Shown piece after piece: positions 36,101 to 46,785 of a stretch of 64,000 bases of DNA. The DNA lies in NCBI GenBank assembly GCA_014526335.1, contig JACTAT010000117.1:62001-126000 (forward strand), written 5' to 3'. The translations under genes were made by a program, and so were the position numbers. Source of the DNA: Chrysaora quinquecirrha. Taxonomy: Eukaryota; Cnidaria; Scyphozoa; Semaeostomeae; Pelagiidae. Position 1 is the first letter of the stretch. Every line of letters starts with the position of its first letter. The notes under the pieces are model-generated. The model did no database searches. It was not told where the DNA came from and saw only the letters and a program-made list of their open reading frames with translations.

Positions 36101-36356
36101 ACTTCACACTGGCATTAAAAGCTGCTCCAGGCCTGTTTTGAGAGGTGTTTCGCGAAGTCGAAGGCAGAGCAGACAGACCTTGATTAGGTGCTACTGGGCC
36201 TAAACTAGGATATAATCTTCGTAACGCTTCCTCGTTATTTGAAGCTCTCGACGACTGTTGTTCTCTGTTGGTACCGGATTGTTGGCTTATTGCAGTTGAG
36301 GCTACTTCAACCAGCTCAGTGAGCCTTGAAACAATGTCACGATGACGGTCAGCCAT
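33199..36356 (-). CDS. Transposon-borne UBZ-like/HECT-domain protein
   Basis: Five exons (35027-36356, 34668-34927, 34432-34565, 33702-33979, 33199-33452) join in phase to give 751 aa. Residues 1-300 are low-complexity with basic and acidic stretches. At about 300-322 lies a C2HC finger (CPICFCYF...HSNDC) of the Rad18/UBZ type, which in other proteins binds ubiquitin. From about 420 there is a HECT domain: LVFVGEPAIDDGGPRREFF, then GGPGPYFLS, and the C-lobe ASTCTLTL whose Cys718 sits at the usual catalytic position, ending SGFGQV. It resembles the G2/M-phase-specific-E3-like genes common in transposons. The first intron (34928-35026, 99 bases) keeps the frame open if retained, but splicing it restores the HECT alignment. 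Its role for the transposon is unknown; it may be an active ubiquitin ligase. Confidence 0.85.
34045..34431. repeat. Repeat-derived DNA in an intron of the HECT gene
   Basis: The stretch with CTCTGAGGAGTGTCGGAC resembles 14436-14455. The stretch ACAATGCCCACATGTGGAA...GCATTTCTACTTGTAA resembles 20235-20292. This indicates an older, interspersed repeat inside the transposon's intron. Confidence 0.45.
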
Positions 36357-36589
36357 ACTTTCTACTCGACCCTTACTTTAGCATGATTCGAATCGGATTT
36401 TACCACGTGTTGGGATGGGCCTAAACCGGGTCGTATTGTTTTAATTTATTCCAGATCATAATTTATTCCAAATAACATTACCTTATGCCTTTCTGCCATT
36501 ACAAAGAATCATCTATTTTTGTCAGTCGGCCTTTGCCTTCCCAAACACTGTTTTATTATAAGAAAATGTTATATTTCATACCGGAAAAT

Positions 36590-36947
36590 TCTTAGCCTTG
36601 TATTATAAAATATCAACTTTTGTATTAGCTATTTCAAAATACTATCTTTCGTATGTCAACTTTCGTATTATAAAATGCCAAGTTTCGTATTATAAAATGT
36701 CAACTTTCGTATTATAAAATGTCATCTTTCGTATTATAAAATGCCAAGTTTCGTATTATAAAATGCCAAGTTTCGTATTATAAAATGCCAAGTTTCGTAT
36801 TACAAAATGCCAAGCTTCGTATTGTAAAATATTAGTTTTGTATTGCAAAACTGAAATTACGTATTATAAGATGGTGTTGCTATTATAAAATTCAAGTGGT
36901 ATTAGGAAATTCGTTTTTCGTATTTTTTTCCCTTTTGGCGCGCCATA
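36590..36947. repeat. Right inverted terminal repeat with subterminal 22 bp repeats
   Basis: This is the complement of the left end. At least six units of the type TTTCGTATTATAAAATGCCA precede the segment ending in GGCGCGCCATA. It has more units than the left side, so the array length varies between ends. Confidence 0.82.
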
Positions 36948-36953
36948 AGAATG

Positions 36954-37620
36954 GAACTAGGCCCTTGCAGCCATTTGAGTCTGTTTAGATTAAGATTCAA
37001 GAGCAAGGGCTAAAGTGAAATCTAAGTTAATGCCTTGAATGGGCCATTTTATAAAATACCTGGCAATCTTTGTCAGGGGAGTACGGCCTATTTTAAAGTT
37101 TTCTGTCTGAAGAACGCAAACTCCCTCTTTACCCTCCGAAACAATTTGGGTTGTGATATCCCTGTGTGATGTAATGGGGGTAGAACGGGGTTCAATAGAT
37201 AAGTAATCGCAAAATTATCATCAAATGAATTGGATATTACGATACTTTATTACTTTCTATATAAGATCGTACATACATGTTCTAATAGCTTATCACAAAG
37301 TTTAAGTTCACGTTTGTGTTTTATCAAACCCCTTACCTTTCTTCCTAGTAAATCTTGCCTTTATTTCATTGGAGAACTTCTTCTTGGTTTTCTGTTGTCG
37401 TCTCTGTGTCCTTTTCTCTGCTTTGTGTTCTTTCGGGTGGTATAACGAACTAGATAACTGCATCACTAATTAGTTTTCTCGCAGATATTTCCTTGTCTTC
37501 TAAAAAACAGATTTCCTTGTTCCCGTTTGTCTGTTTGTCTGCTAGCCATGAAAATACGCTGTTGTTTGCTGTTTAGTAAGAACAAGCTAATTAGTTGTTA
37601 TCAGTGACGTGAATATTGAA
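36954..37620. repeat. Segmental-duplication block containing candidate first exon/promoter of receptor 2
   Basis: This block is collinear with 22317-22985 at high identity, including the purine-rich minus-strand segment with GTAAGG donor (exon edge 37337) and the CTAATTAG/TCACGTCACTGAT block. It is the natural upstream continuation of receptor 2, interrupted by the transposon. Confidence 0.6.
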
Positions 37621-37954
37621 AGAAAAGGCACTGTGTCTTGAAGTTGAGAAACCGTTTCATATTATTCCTAAGGAGTTACAGAAACTATTTGAAAGCTTCA
37701 GCGAGCCTGTAAGGAGAGAAATTATGCATTGCAGTGTTGGAAATGTACTAGACCTCAAATGAGATTATGTGAAGCTGACATAAAATCATTTGAGAAGTCA
37801 ATAATGTCATCTATGTAGTATCCAACTTTATACTGCAGAAGTAAACCTTGTTTCTACTCACCCAGCCACTGATGAACACCAAAAGTATTAAGTTAACCTA
37901 TCGCGCGGCTTATAGACTTTTGAACGAACTGAAAATTTGCTTTCATTTTCTTAG

Positions 37955-38032
37955 AAAGTATGGCGTGAAGACAGAGAAAAATTTTATTCAATCGCAGCAA
38001 GGTGTGTAAGAAAATCATTAGGAATACCATAA
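37955..38032 (+). pseudogene. Orphan UBE2G2 terminal exon, copy 3 (Tyr form)
   Basis: The acceptor, frame and stop are all kept. It encodes [20 protein letters not shown] then SLGIP. Tyr follows KF here, as in human UBE2G2 (QFY), whereas copies 1 and 2 have Asp. This suggests that copy 3 is nearest the ancestral exon. Whether it is spliced to the intact gene 22 kb upstream cannot be told from sequence. Confidence 0.83.
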
Positions 38033-38212
38033 ACAACTATAGAGCTATAGAAATGCGTCAAAATTCATGAGTATTTAAGTGTATTAAACTGTAAATAGCC
38101 ATTGAGATCAACCTCTGTTTAGTTACTATGAACGTTTAACATGAAAAGCTATGGTTGGCAAAGTCAAAAGCAATAAATGTAAAGCAAAGTGAAAAATGTT
38201 TTATTCGTTATT

Positions 38213-41200
38213 TCAAAGTGTTTTTCGTCGGATTCGCGCCTTTCGTTTCCTCTTGGAGCAAAATTCGTTGAATTTGGTATCCTGGGTCTTCCCGTCATCC
38301 CAGTCATCTAAGTTGGCCAATATACTTTCCATGCTTCCAAGACTTATATCCACACTGTTGCTTATACTGCCTTCTTTGAGCCCAGGAGAGAAGAATACTT
38401 GAGACGCATACGTTTGCCGTTTGAACAAGATGCGATACACTTTAGGCCCAAACAAACAAGTCAGTGATACGAGACCAATGATATTGCTAAAGATGAGAAC
38501 AACATACGTCTGCTCCAAGGGATCATCTGTTTGCCTTTTGACCGTTAACAAGAAAAATATAAATAATGCCCATAGAAAACAGTTGCTGTACATCGTTATC
38601 GCAATACTGTACGCTTCATTGTAATTCTTTGGATATTTCCTAGTTTTAAAAGCCATGGCGGTGCTGACGAATATCATTGCACAACATGGGATTAAATTCA
38701 TGATGACATTATCTACAAAGATTTTGCAACTTGCTACAACCTTTCCTTGATATATTGTGTAGTGGACACCTGGTCGATCAAGTACAACCCAGAGTATGAA
38801 AAGAAAAAGTTGAACCCCAAGTAAACCAAAGCAAATGAACAACTGTGATTTGGGACTTACGAAATTTGGCAAAGATGCCATGGTTTTAGCAGCCCTGAAT
38901 ATTCGATAAATTCGAATAATTTTCAGCATCAATGGTGTGTAACAGACTGTCAGAGTGATGCCAAATATGAATCTCCGTATGCCGCACAATGTTGCAGATG
39001 GTTTTAAGTGATACACGAATGGTATCAGGAAGCAAAGGCTTAAACCAATTAAGATGATGAATGAAAGTTCACGACCTGAAGCTTTGACAATTTGAGAGTT
39101 TCTGTGTTTAATGAAGAGGAAAATCACTACAGTAGTTAGGAGCAGACCTATAACAGACCCTGCTGCAATCATTTTACTTTTATCATTCTTGAAACTTAGA
39201 AATATTTCATGCAATTTTTTGCATGATGTTCGTTGTTTGTTAGGAAGCTCATGTCTTCCACATAGTTTGCATGTATTGTTGACAGTGTAAGCGTTCTTTG
39301 CACATGGTTTGCACGTGAAACAGCATACATGTATTTGGCTTTGGATTGATATTTCACCTGGTTTGCAAGGGAAGGAACATGTTGAAATGACCGACTTTGT
39401 TTTGCTATGAGACCATGTTATTTCTGAACGATTTATTTTCAATGTTTCTTTGTTATTTGTTGAATTCAATTTCCAAATACCAACTGTTCTGTACATGTCT
39501 CCATCAAAACTGACTATTTCTATATCTCGGTACATACTACCTTTTTTATCGAATTTTTTTCCAAAACACCTTGTTCCTAATTTTAAAACTGTCAATACTT
39601 TAAACTTTGTTATCTTGTAACGGTGCCTTTTTGCGCAGTCTGTCATATTTGATGATTTTTGGCAATAGTATCTGATTAGAATGCGAACTGCACAAGCGAA
39701 ATGTTGAACAGCATCGAAAACCGCGTTCGCAGACTCATACTTCACAAGAAAATTGCTCTCATTGAGGTCTTCATCTTCAGTACATTGCTTCTTGCTGCTG
39801 TTTTCAGTTTTATTTACAGAACAATTAAAAGTCTCCTCCCAGAAACCTTTAAACCAGTTGTTCCAGACTCCTGATGAATTTTTCGAAAACTTTGTGGACA
39901 TAAATTTATCTCTGAGTTTCATATTCTTGACTCCTGCATAGGTAAGCATAAGTGCACCTTTACCTGCGTCTGCGATTTCTTTCAAGGTGTCTTTGTCTGT
40001 TAATAATACAGAATTCAAAAACCAAGTAAACTTCTTACCTGGTTTTGAAGCCTTTATCAGTCTTATTGCGTCTTCTTTTGTTGTGTAGAGTATAACCACA
40101 TTAGCTTTTTTGTCCATGTTCAATTCCCTTATAGCTGCTTGAAAATGTGTACCATTTGGATATTTTGGCAACACGTAACTTTTAGCGATACAAATTCCAG
40201 CTACTTTTAATTTTGCCATTAAATCATCCATTCCTCGTTGGCCGTAATTTCCATAGGAGTTCACTGTTGAGATAAAAGTCCAGTTGAAATGCTTTAAGAT
40301 GTCAACCATGGCACGGTTTTTGAGATCATCTGAAGGAATTGTTCGATATAGGTTAGGATATCTGTCCCTATCATCTAAGTCAACACTCGATGCGGAATAG
40401 CTGATGACTGGGATGTCAAAGACGCCAAATGTTGGTACTGCAAGCAAAGCCTCGTCAGATGTTTGTGGACCAATTACTCCGATTGCTGCAATATTGGTGA
40501 GAACATGTCTCATATGCAGCCATAAATTTTTCAGGCTTCCACAAGTTTCCTTGATTACATAGCCCATGTTGAGACCAAATAGCATTTTTTTATTTGCGTT
40601 GATTTTTGAAATTGCATACTCCATTGCACGTTCGAGGTAAACAGAATGTTGATCAATTTTTCCACAGTGTTTTGGCGGTCTTCCCCGCTCTCTTATTCTA
40701 AAATAACCACCAAGGACCAAATTTGGATACCTATTGTTTTTTACTTCGAGTCCTTTGCGATCTAGAAAAAAATGAATGTTGGTTGGTACGTCTTCAAATG
40801 TTTTTCTTATATACTTTATATGTTCAAAGTTATGATAAGTTTCACCTAAGGAGAACCACATACGTCTGCGGCGTAACGGAGCTGGGTGCCCCTTCTGGAA
40901 ATGTTACTCTGGGACTTTCAGTCTCAAAAAATTTTGACAGATGAAAAAATTTGATTCTATTGCAGAAATGTTTGATGGTCTTTTGGTTAAAAAAGATTGA
41001 AGTCAATGTTTGACAAGTTATCCGATTCTTACAATCGGACCTTACGTAACACCAGCACTGACCTCAGGGTTCCACTATGCAACACCTTAAATGGACAGCG
41101 GAGCTTCTCGTATCGAGGAGTTACAGTTTGGAACCATTTAAGCCTTGAAACCAAAACGGCTCCTTCGCTATCTACTTTCAAAAATAGATTAAAAGCACAT

Positions 41201-42858
41201 TTGAAAGATCAAAGAGGTTGACTAGCCAAATCAACGCAGATACTATTGACTTCAATGTCTGCTTTCCTTTTATATATCTTTTTTGTTCTTTTTATACACT
41301 GATGTTAAATTGCTTTAAGATTACAATTAGATAGATAGGTTTTTAAGCAGGGCACATTGTAAAACAGTTTAGCGTTAACTGAATGTATTTACCCTGTTGC
41401 AATAAATTAAAATGAAATGAAATTATATTATATTATATTGAGAAGCCAGAAAAGAGCCAAAATAAGAGGTTTTAGGGGATACCAGTCATTCTGTGATGGC
41501 TGAAATCCTAGATATGTTAAGCAACTCTTGAGGGCTGGACCAAAGTCGAGTTGCTTATTGAAAAAAAGTGTATTGAATATAGGCTTGTCCCCTCAAACTC
41601 TTTAAAGCCTCATTCTTAATCAAACTTCCAGAATTTTTCACGAAAACTCAAAAACTTCAGAATTTTGTCCCAAATGGTGTACAAGTGGGGGCTTATTCCG
41701 AGGGCTTAATAAAAAGTTCGATGTTGGGGATAGAAGATCACTTCTTGCCATAATATGACCAAGCATATCAATATAGAGGATTTAAATAATCATCAATATT
41801 GGTCGAGATGATAGTAAAACAAGTCAGTACTAGTATTTTCAGTGTTTTAAGTCGGGTATTTTCCAGGGTGATGGGGAGCTAATTCGGAGGCAGGGCTTGA
41901 TCAAAGATGTACAGTTTGTAACTGTCGTGTTTTTTAAACTCAATAATGTAAGATGAAAGGTTGCATCCATATACCCGCCGAGTCGCAGTGTTGATACTAT
42001 CAAAAATATGATGCGTATTGCCATTGGGTTTCTTATTTCAAGGTTTTAGCCTCTTAGGGGCCGATTATATGAGAGTTTTCAGCCCGGGCTGGAATTTCAG
42101 CCCGGTTAAACCGGCTGCAAACTCAGCCCTCCTCTTCGATCAATTCTCTGCAAATTGATTTTGTGATTACATGAGATAATTTCAGCCCTCCTTCAGCTAG
42201 GCGGGCTAGGATTTCCAGCCCGCTTGAACAGGCTGAGATTTCTCATGTAATCGCAAATTTTTTTCAGCCCGGGCTAGGAACTCTGTTTGCGCAAGCCCAG
42301 TTTGACTTTGGTTTTAGTTTCGTGTTAAAACGTGTCAATTTTGGCGTCATTTGTCTTAGGTATTCGATTTCAGCCCGGCTGGAAACGTTCATATCATCGC
42401 ACGCCGATTTCAACCCGGCTAACCGAGCTGAGATTCTAGCCCGGGCTGAAAACTCTCATATAATCAGCCCCCCCCCAATAACAAACAAAATGTCATAGTG
42501 TATAATTTTTCAGCTTTTAAATGATGTTTCGTGCTGCACCTTACCACACTCCTCCCGAAACGTGGACTAACCCCCTGCCACTGCAGGTGAAATATGTAAA
42601 GCTACGGCTCCAAACAGCCGCATTCGTTTCGTGGCAGTGAATATTCGGCGGAACGTTTTCAAATAGTTTGGCCAACTGTAAAGGTCCCCTGTTCCAGTCA
42701 CGAAAATCAGCAGATCCACTTGTTTAAAAATCTTCCTGAGAAGAGCTCAGTAATATTCATTCTCGCGCGAAAATAATCTACTCACCTCCATTCGCATATC
42801 CAAGTATAAAACAGCAAAACACATAGATTGTCACCAAAATAAGGCGATTCCTTTCCAT
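38213..42858 (-). CDS. Class C GPCR 3, diverged ligand domain
   Basis: There are two coding exons, 42786-42858 (signal peptide MERNRLILVTIYVFCCFILG...) and 38213-40761, joined in phase 1 to give 873 aa. It has the same architecture as receptors 1 and 2. The Venus-flytrap domain differs at many positions (FRIRERGRPPKHCGK, LFGLNMGYVIKETCGS, FGVFDIPVISYSASSVDL), and the Ser/Asn/Cys-rich loop is shortened to NCSVNKTENSSKKQC. The Cys-rich region and helices 1-4 are almost identical to the other two, while TM4 to TM6 differ again. Backbone-binding motifs (TSDEA, SYSASS, GNYGQRG) are kept, so the ligand class is probably the same with a different specificity. The 2.0 kb intron contains a LINE fragment and a MITE. 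Open upstream of 40761, the frame only continues by chance. Confidence 0.9.
40995..41445 (+). pseudogene. 3' end of a LINE retrotransposon (reverse-transcriptase C-terminus)
   Basis: The frame 40997-41221 encodes LRNTSTDLRVPL...GQRSFSYRGVTVWNHLSLETKTAPSLSTFKNRLKAHL. This is the typical tail of CR1/L2/RTE-type ORF2 proteins, with the GQRSFxYxGxxxWNxL and LSTFKNRLK motifs. A short 3' UTR and an AATGAAATGAAATTATATTA-type tail (about 41408-41440) follow. It is strongly 5'-truncated and lies antisense in the intron of receptor 3. Confidence 0.75.
42057..42471. mobile_element. MITE with GGGGCCGATTATATGAGAG ends in the receptor 3 intron
   Basis: The left arm GGGGCCGATTATATGAGAGT is inverted at the right (CTCATATAATCAGCCCC). 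The interior is full of CAGCCCGGGCTG palindromes. No target duplication was resolved. The termini resemble the element at 58371-58937. Confidence 0.7.
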
Positions 42859-42949
42859 TCTGCAAATAAAATAACATGAAAAACATAAGATACTCATGTC
42901 TAAGAAATAAGCATGAGGGTACTCTTAAATTCAGAATAAACGGGGCATG

Positions 42950-43428
42950 TTAACCCTTATCCTACCGGGCTTATTTATCTCAAATAGCCGGGGCGGTTTT
43001 TCCATCGAGTTTCCATTCCCCTCCAACAATAGCTTTCTGCATTGCTAGAGCAATGCATTTTTTCACAGACATTGACCAGTGTATAGTAATTATTAGGATG
43101 AAGCGGGGGCCTCCCCCTTGTATTGTGACGTCGTAGTGACATCATAATGAAAACATGTTATTGGCGTCGGTTATATTTCGGCCGTCATTATAAATTCCAA
43201 AATTTCTGTACATTTCGTTATTGTTAATCATTTTCTATTACATCGCGGTGACCTATTGTTACTAGATATTTTTCGAAATTTGTTGGACCATTTGATAGCT
43301 TATACATATAGGCTAGCAGTTAGTGAATTTGGAAACTTTCATCCATAAGACAGCAGACCGGTAACAAGAAAACCTCGAGGGGCTCACATTTTTTGTTGTA
43401 AAACAACTCCCCAGTAGGATTAAGGTTC
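42950..43428. mobile_element. TIR element with TTAACCCTTATCCTACCGGG end
   Basis: The left end TTAACCCTTATCCTACCGGG is answered by CCCCAGTAGGATTAAGGTT at about 43410-43428. It is the same family as 53742-54309. There is no coding capacity. It lies just upstream of the receptor 3 signal-peptide exon. Confidence 0.6.
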
Positions 43429-43429
43429 G

Positions 43430-45020
43430 GTTATGCAAACTGGGTGGTCGAAAATTTAGTGAAATATAATATGAGCTGGGTTGGCATAAACGGGGGGTCT
43501 CTGTGCTTAATTTTGACTAAGATGACGTAAATTTGTCTAAGTTAATGCAATGAATTTAAAGTTAAATTTCCACTGATCTGTTTTGCGGTGGGAATGGGGA
43601 CAGGCACGGGAACGGGCATGGGAAATGGGAACAGGAACCGGGCAAAATTGATTTCAAATTGCTTTCCTCGGGAAATGTGCTCAGGAAAAAACAATTGGAT
43701 ATCTAGAAATTTCGACAATTGCATCGTAATTTAAATTTGCCGCGCTTGATACTTTTGAAAATGTCGCAATTTGATTGGATCTTCGTTTTCCTGTCCGTTT
43801 CTTCACGGGAAAAGTTCCGTGCTAAAATGTCGCGAGCAAAGTGCGCATGCTAACGTGACTATGTACCCGTTTCCGTTTGCGTACCTGCGGCCAAAAGGAC
43901 AAGTAGAAATCCATCTTAACGCGTTTGTGCCCAGCTGCAGTAACTACGGAAATTTTTCCCAGAATTCCCTTCGAAAATCCTCAATTAAAACAAAGGGCAG
44001 AAACAGCCGCCATTTTGCGCAGAAACTTTATTGTAAAATTACAATAATACAATAACATACATTCGAAAACTAGAGCTACGCTTACACTTTGCAAAGAGTT
44101 TTAAGGTTTCGAAACCCTTGAAAAAATTATTTGTTTATTCCAATAAAAGAAGATTAAAAAAAAATAAAATAAGCAGTAGGCCCGCTTATTCGGGACCTTA
44201 GAGTACCACTTACGAAATCCCTACTGTTTTAATTCCCCGAATATTTTTTATACCTACCATAAGGCCCCTACAAAATCAAATTGATGCGCACAGCCTCATA
44301 ATTTTCCTAGAGGTCAAGTCCTTGAAATCAGACCGATTGCAGCCAAAAAAAGTCAGCAGCCCGCTTAACAAACCCCGGGGCTAGAAATTAGTTACCCGCG
44401 CCCGCGAAGCAACAGATTTCAACCCTTTCATTGGATTCAATAAATAGGTCGTCTTATATATACTATTGCCTAAGGTGGCAAGTGCAATCGCCTTTAGAAA
44501 CTCGAGGCTGTTGTCAATTGTCTTAATTAAAGGGGTTGCTCATTGAATCAAGCTGGCTGAAACTAGACAACCTTGCCGCCTTGTCGCACAGTATTTGTTG
44601 CACATCTGAAGCGAAACTTGTTGATTTGGTTGATGAAACAAATGCTACTATTAATGTTGCTTCTTTCTCTTTGGTTCTGTGAATAGCTCGATAATAGAAA
44701 ATTGAACTTAGCAAAAAACCAAGGTTACCTTTGACTAGTTTTAATATTTTGACTCATTGACAATTATCTTCATCGCGTCCTATGCAACGAATTTCTGATT
44801 CATTGTTTTGTTCTTCATTTCTTCGTAAAATTATGTTATTTTCTCACTTAACACTTTCATCTCACTTTATTTTTATATATAACTGCCCTCGCTACCGGAA
44901 TTGACGAATCTTCTGAAATTTGTGACATTTAGTTTGAGAACTGGACAACAGCGTGGATAAAATATTGTTTTTCTCGTCACAGATTTAAATTAAATGGTTT
45001 TAAGTCAAAGTGGTCTAACT
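43430..45020. other. Intergenic or 5' intronic DNA, no gene seen
   Basis: A short GGGAA/GGGCA-rich stretch at 43588-43645 is quasi-repetitive. The rest is AT-rich with no recognised coding, RNA or transposon signature. Confidence 0.35.
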
Positions 45021-45021
45021 A

Positions 45022-45252
45022 CAATCTTGGACAAAATATATTGGAACAGCCTAAATAGTTTTGCAACTATCTATTGATTCCCCCTTCTCCCCCGTTACAA
45101 TGTTGTTTCGTACAAAAGTTGTTTTGCTCTAGTACCAACATTGTTTTGGGGGTAAAAGAGGGGAGAATTGGAGTTATGGAAGTAGAAAATCAATGGAATA
45201 GGCCTTATTCCTTCGAGAAAATGCCTTGTCCCAAATATTTTGTCCAAGATTG
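45022..45252. mobile_element. MITE with CAATCTTGGACAAAATAT ends, copy A
   Basis: This 231 bp element has inverted ends (CAATCTTGGACAAAATAT and ATATTTTGTCCAAGATTG) and an inner CAATGTTG/CAACATTG inverted pair. A nearly identical copy in the same orientation is at 46996-47227, bracketing the nested palindrome. Confidence 0.8.
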
Positions 45253-45461
45253 TCTGTAGAACATTTTTTTGAGAGGAAATTAAATTTTCAAAAAGATGCT
45301 ACAAAATATCGATTTCTAACTTAAATTCCCAGTCAATGCTCAAAGAGCATACAGAATAATGTAAGTCCAGTGAAAGTCGAAAAATTACACGCCCAGAAGC
45401 CACACCCTTAATTTATGATGCTGTTATGTTCGGCAAAGGGCTCTATCCACACAAACATTGA

Positions 45462-45493
45462 CTTGATAACGAGTTCATACTCGAAACGTCGTT
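45462..45493 (+). ncRNA. Hammerhead-like motif in left palindrome arm
   Basis: The core UUGAUAA is followed by a CGAG/CUCG stem with UUCAUA loop, then AAAC and GUCGUU. The stem differs from the 333-361 motif (CGGG/CCCG) at paired positions, so the pairing is conserved. The core is imperfect and activity is uncertain. Confidence 0.35.
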
Positions 45494-46753
45494 TACTTAA
45501 TATAAGAAGATTTCAACTGGTACAATAATATATATATTTTTATTCTTGTTTGTTCAAACATTGCACAGAGCTGAAAACATACGGGTAACCATCGGGTAAC
45601 CATACGGGTAACCATGATTCTATATGCATTTTGTATGGATTTAGCAAGGGTAACCACGGGTAACAACGGGTAACCATAATATATAAAGGGAATAAGATAT
45701 ATCCTTTATATATTATGGTTACCCGTGGTTACCCGTGGTTACCCTTGCCAAATCCATATAAAAAGCATATAGAATCATGGTTATCCGTATGGTTACCCGA
45801 TGGTTACCCGTACCTTCTCAACTCTATGCTATGTTTGCATTAAGAAAAACCTTTTGTCGAACATAACAGCTTCATAATATTAAGGGTGTGGCTTTAGGGC
45901 GTGCCAGTTTTCGATTTTCACTGAACATATATGCCCCTTGATCAGTGAAGAAGGGTTTAAATGAAAAATCAATATTTTGTAACATCTTTTTGAAAATTCA
46001 AACGTCCTTTCAAAAATATGTTATACAGACTGTCTGTAGAACATTTTTTTGAGAGGAAATTAAATTTTCAAAAAGTTGCTACAAAATATCGATTTCTAAC
46101 TTAAATTCCCTTTCAATGCTCAAAGAGCATACAGTATAATGTAAGTCTAGTGAAAGTCGAAAAATTACACGCCCAGAAGCCACACCCTTAATTTATGATG
46201 CTTAATTTATACAGACAGTCTGTATAACATATTTTTGAAAGGACGTTTGAATTTTCAAAAAGATGTTACAAAATATTGATTTTTCATTTAAACCCTTCTT
46301 CACTGATCAAGGGGCATATATGTTCAGTGAAAATCGAAAACCGACACGCCCTAAAGCCACACCCTTAATATTATGAAGCTGTTATGTTCGACAAATGGTT
46401 TTCTTAATGCAAACATAGCATAGAGTTGAGAACGTACGGATAACCATCGTGTTACCATACGGGTAACCATGATTCTATATGCTTTTTATATGGATTTGGC
46501 AAGGGTAACCACGGGTAACCACGGGTAACCATAATATATAAAGGATATATCTTATTCCCTTTATATATTATGGTTACCCGTTGTTACTCGTGGTTACCCT
46601 TGCTAAATCCATACAAAGTGCATATAGAATCATGGTTACCCGTATGGTTACCCGATGGTTACCCGTATGTTTTCAGCTCTGTGCAATGTTTGAACAAACA
46701 AGAATAAAAATATATACATTATTGTACCAGTTGAAATCTTTTTATATTAAGTA

Positions 46754-46785
46754 AACGACGTTTCGAGTATGAACTCGTTATCAAG
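46754..46785 (-). ncRNA. Hammerhead-like motif in right palindrome arm
   Basis: This is an inverted copy of the 45462-45493 motif, with the same core and stem on the minus strand. Confidence 0.35.

Larger units (their letters stand above)
30795..36947. mobile_element. Complete 6.15 kb DNA transposon with transposase and UBZ-HECT genes (IS3EU-like, tentative)
   Basis: The termini are long inverted repeats starting TATGGCGCGCCAAAAGGG. The right end finishes GGCGCGCCATA. The flanks AGAATG at 30789-30794 and 36948-36953 form a 6 bp target duplication. Removing the element restores a site collinear with the paralogous DNA near 21996 and 22320. The element holds two convergent genes, a D,D,E transposase (plus strand) and a HECT protein (minus strand), both with complete frames. 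A 6 bp duplication and TAY-type ends with an integrase-like catalytic core suggest the eukaryotic IS3EU group; that assignment is from memory and tentative. The intact frames and exact target duplication indicate recent insertion. Confidence 0.88.

Noticed and set aside
34668..36356. Single-exon reading of the HECT gene through 34928-35026
   Set aside because: The 33 extra residues interrupt a well-conserved HECT stretch and are bounded by good splice sites, so an intron is preferred.
40762..40861. Extension of receptor 3 upstream of 40761 as N-terminus
   Set aside because: The alignment with receptors 1 and 2 and a TTTTTTCTAG acceptor place an intron here; the real start is the signal-peptide exon at 42786-42858.
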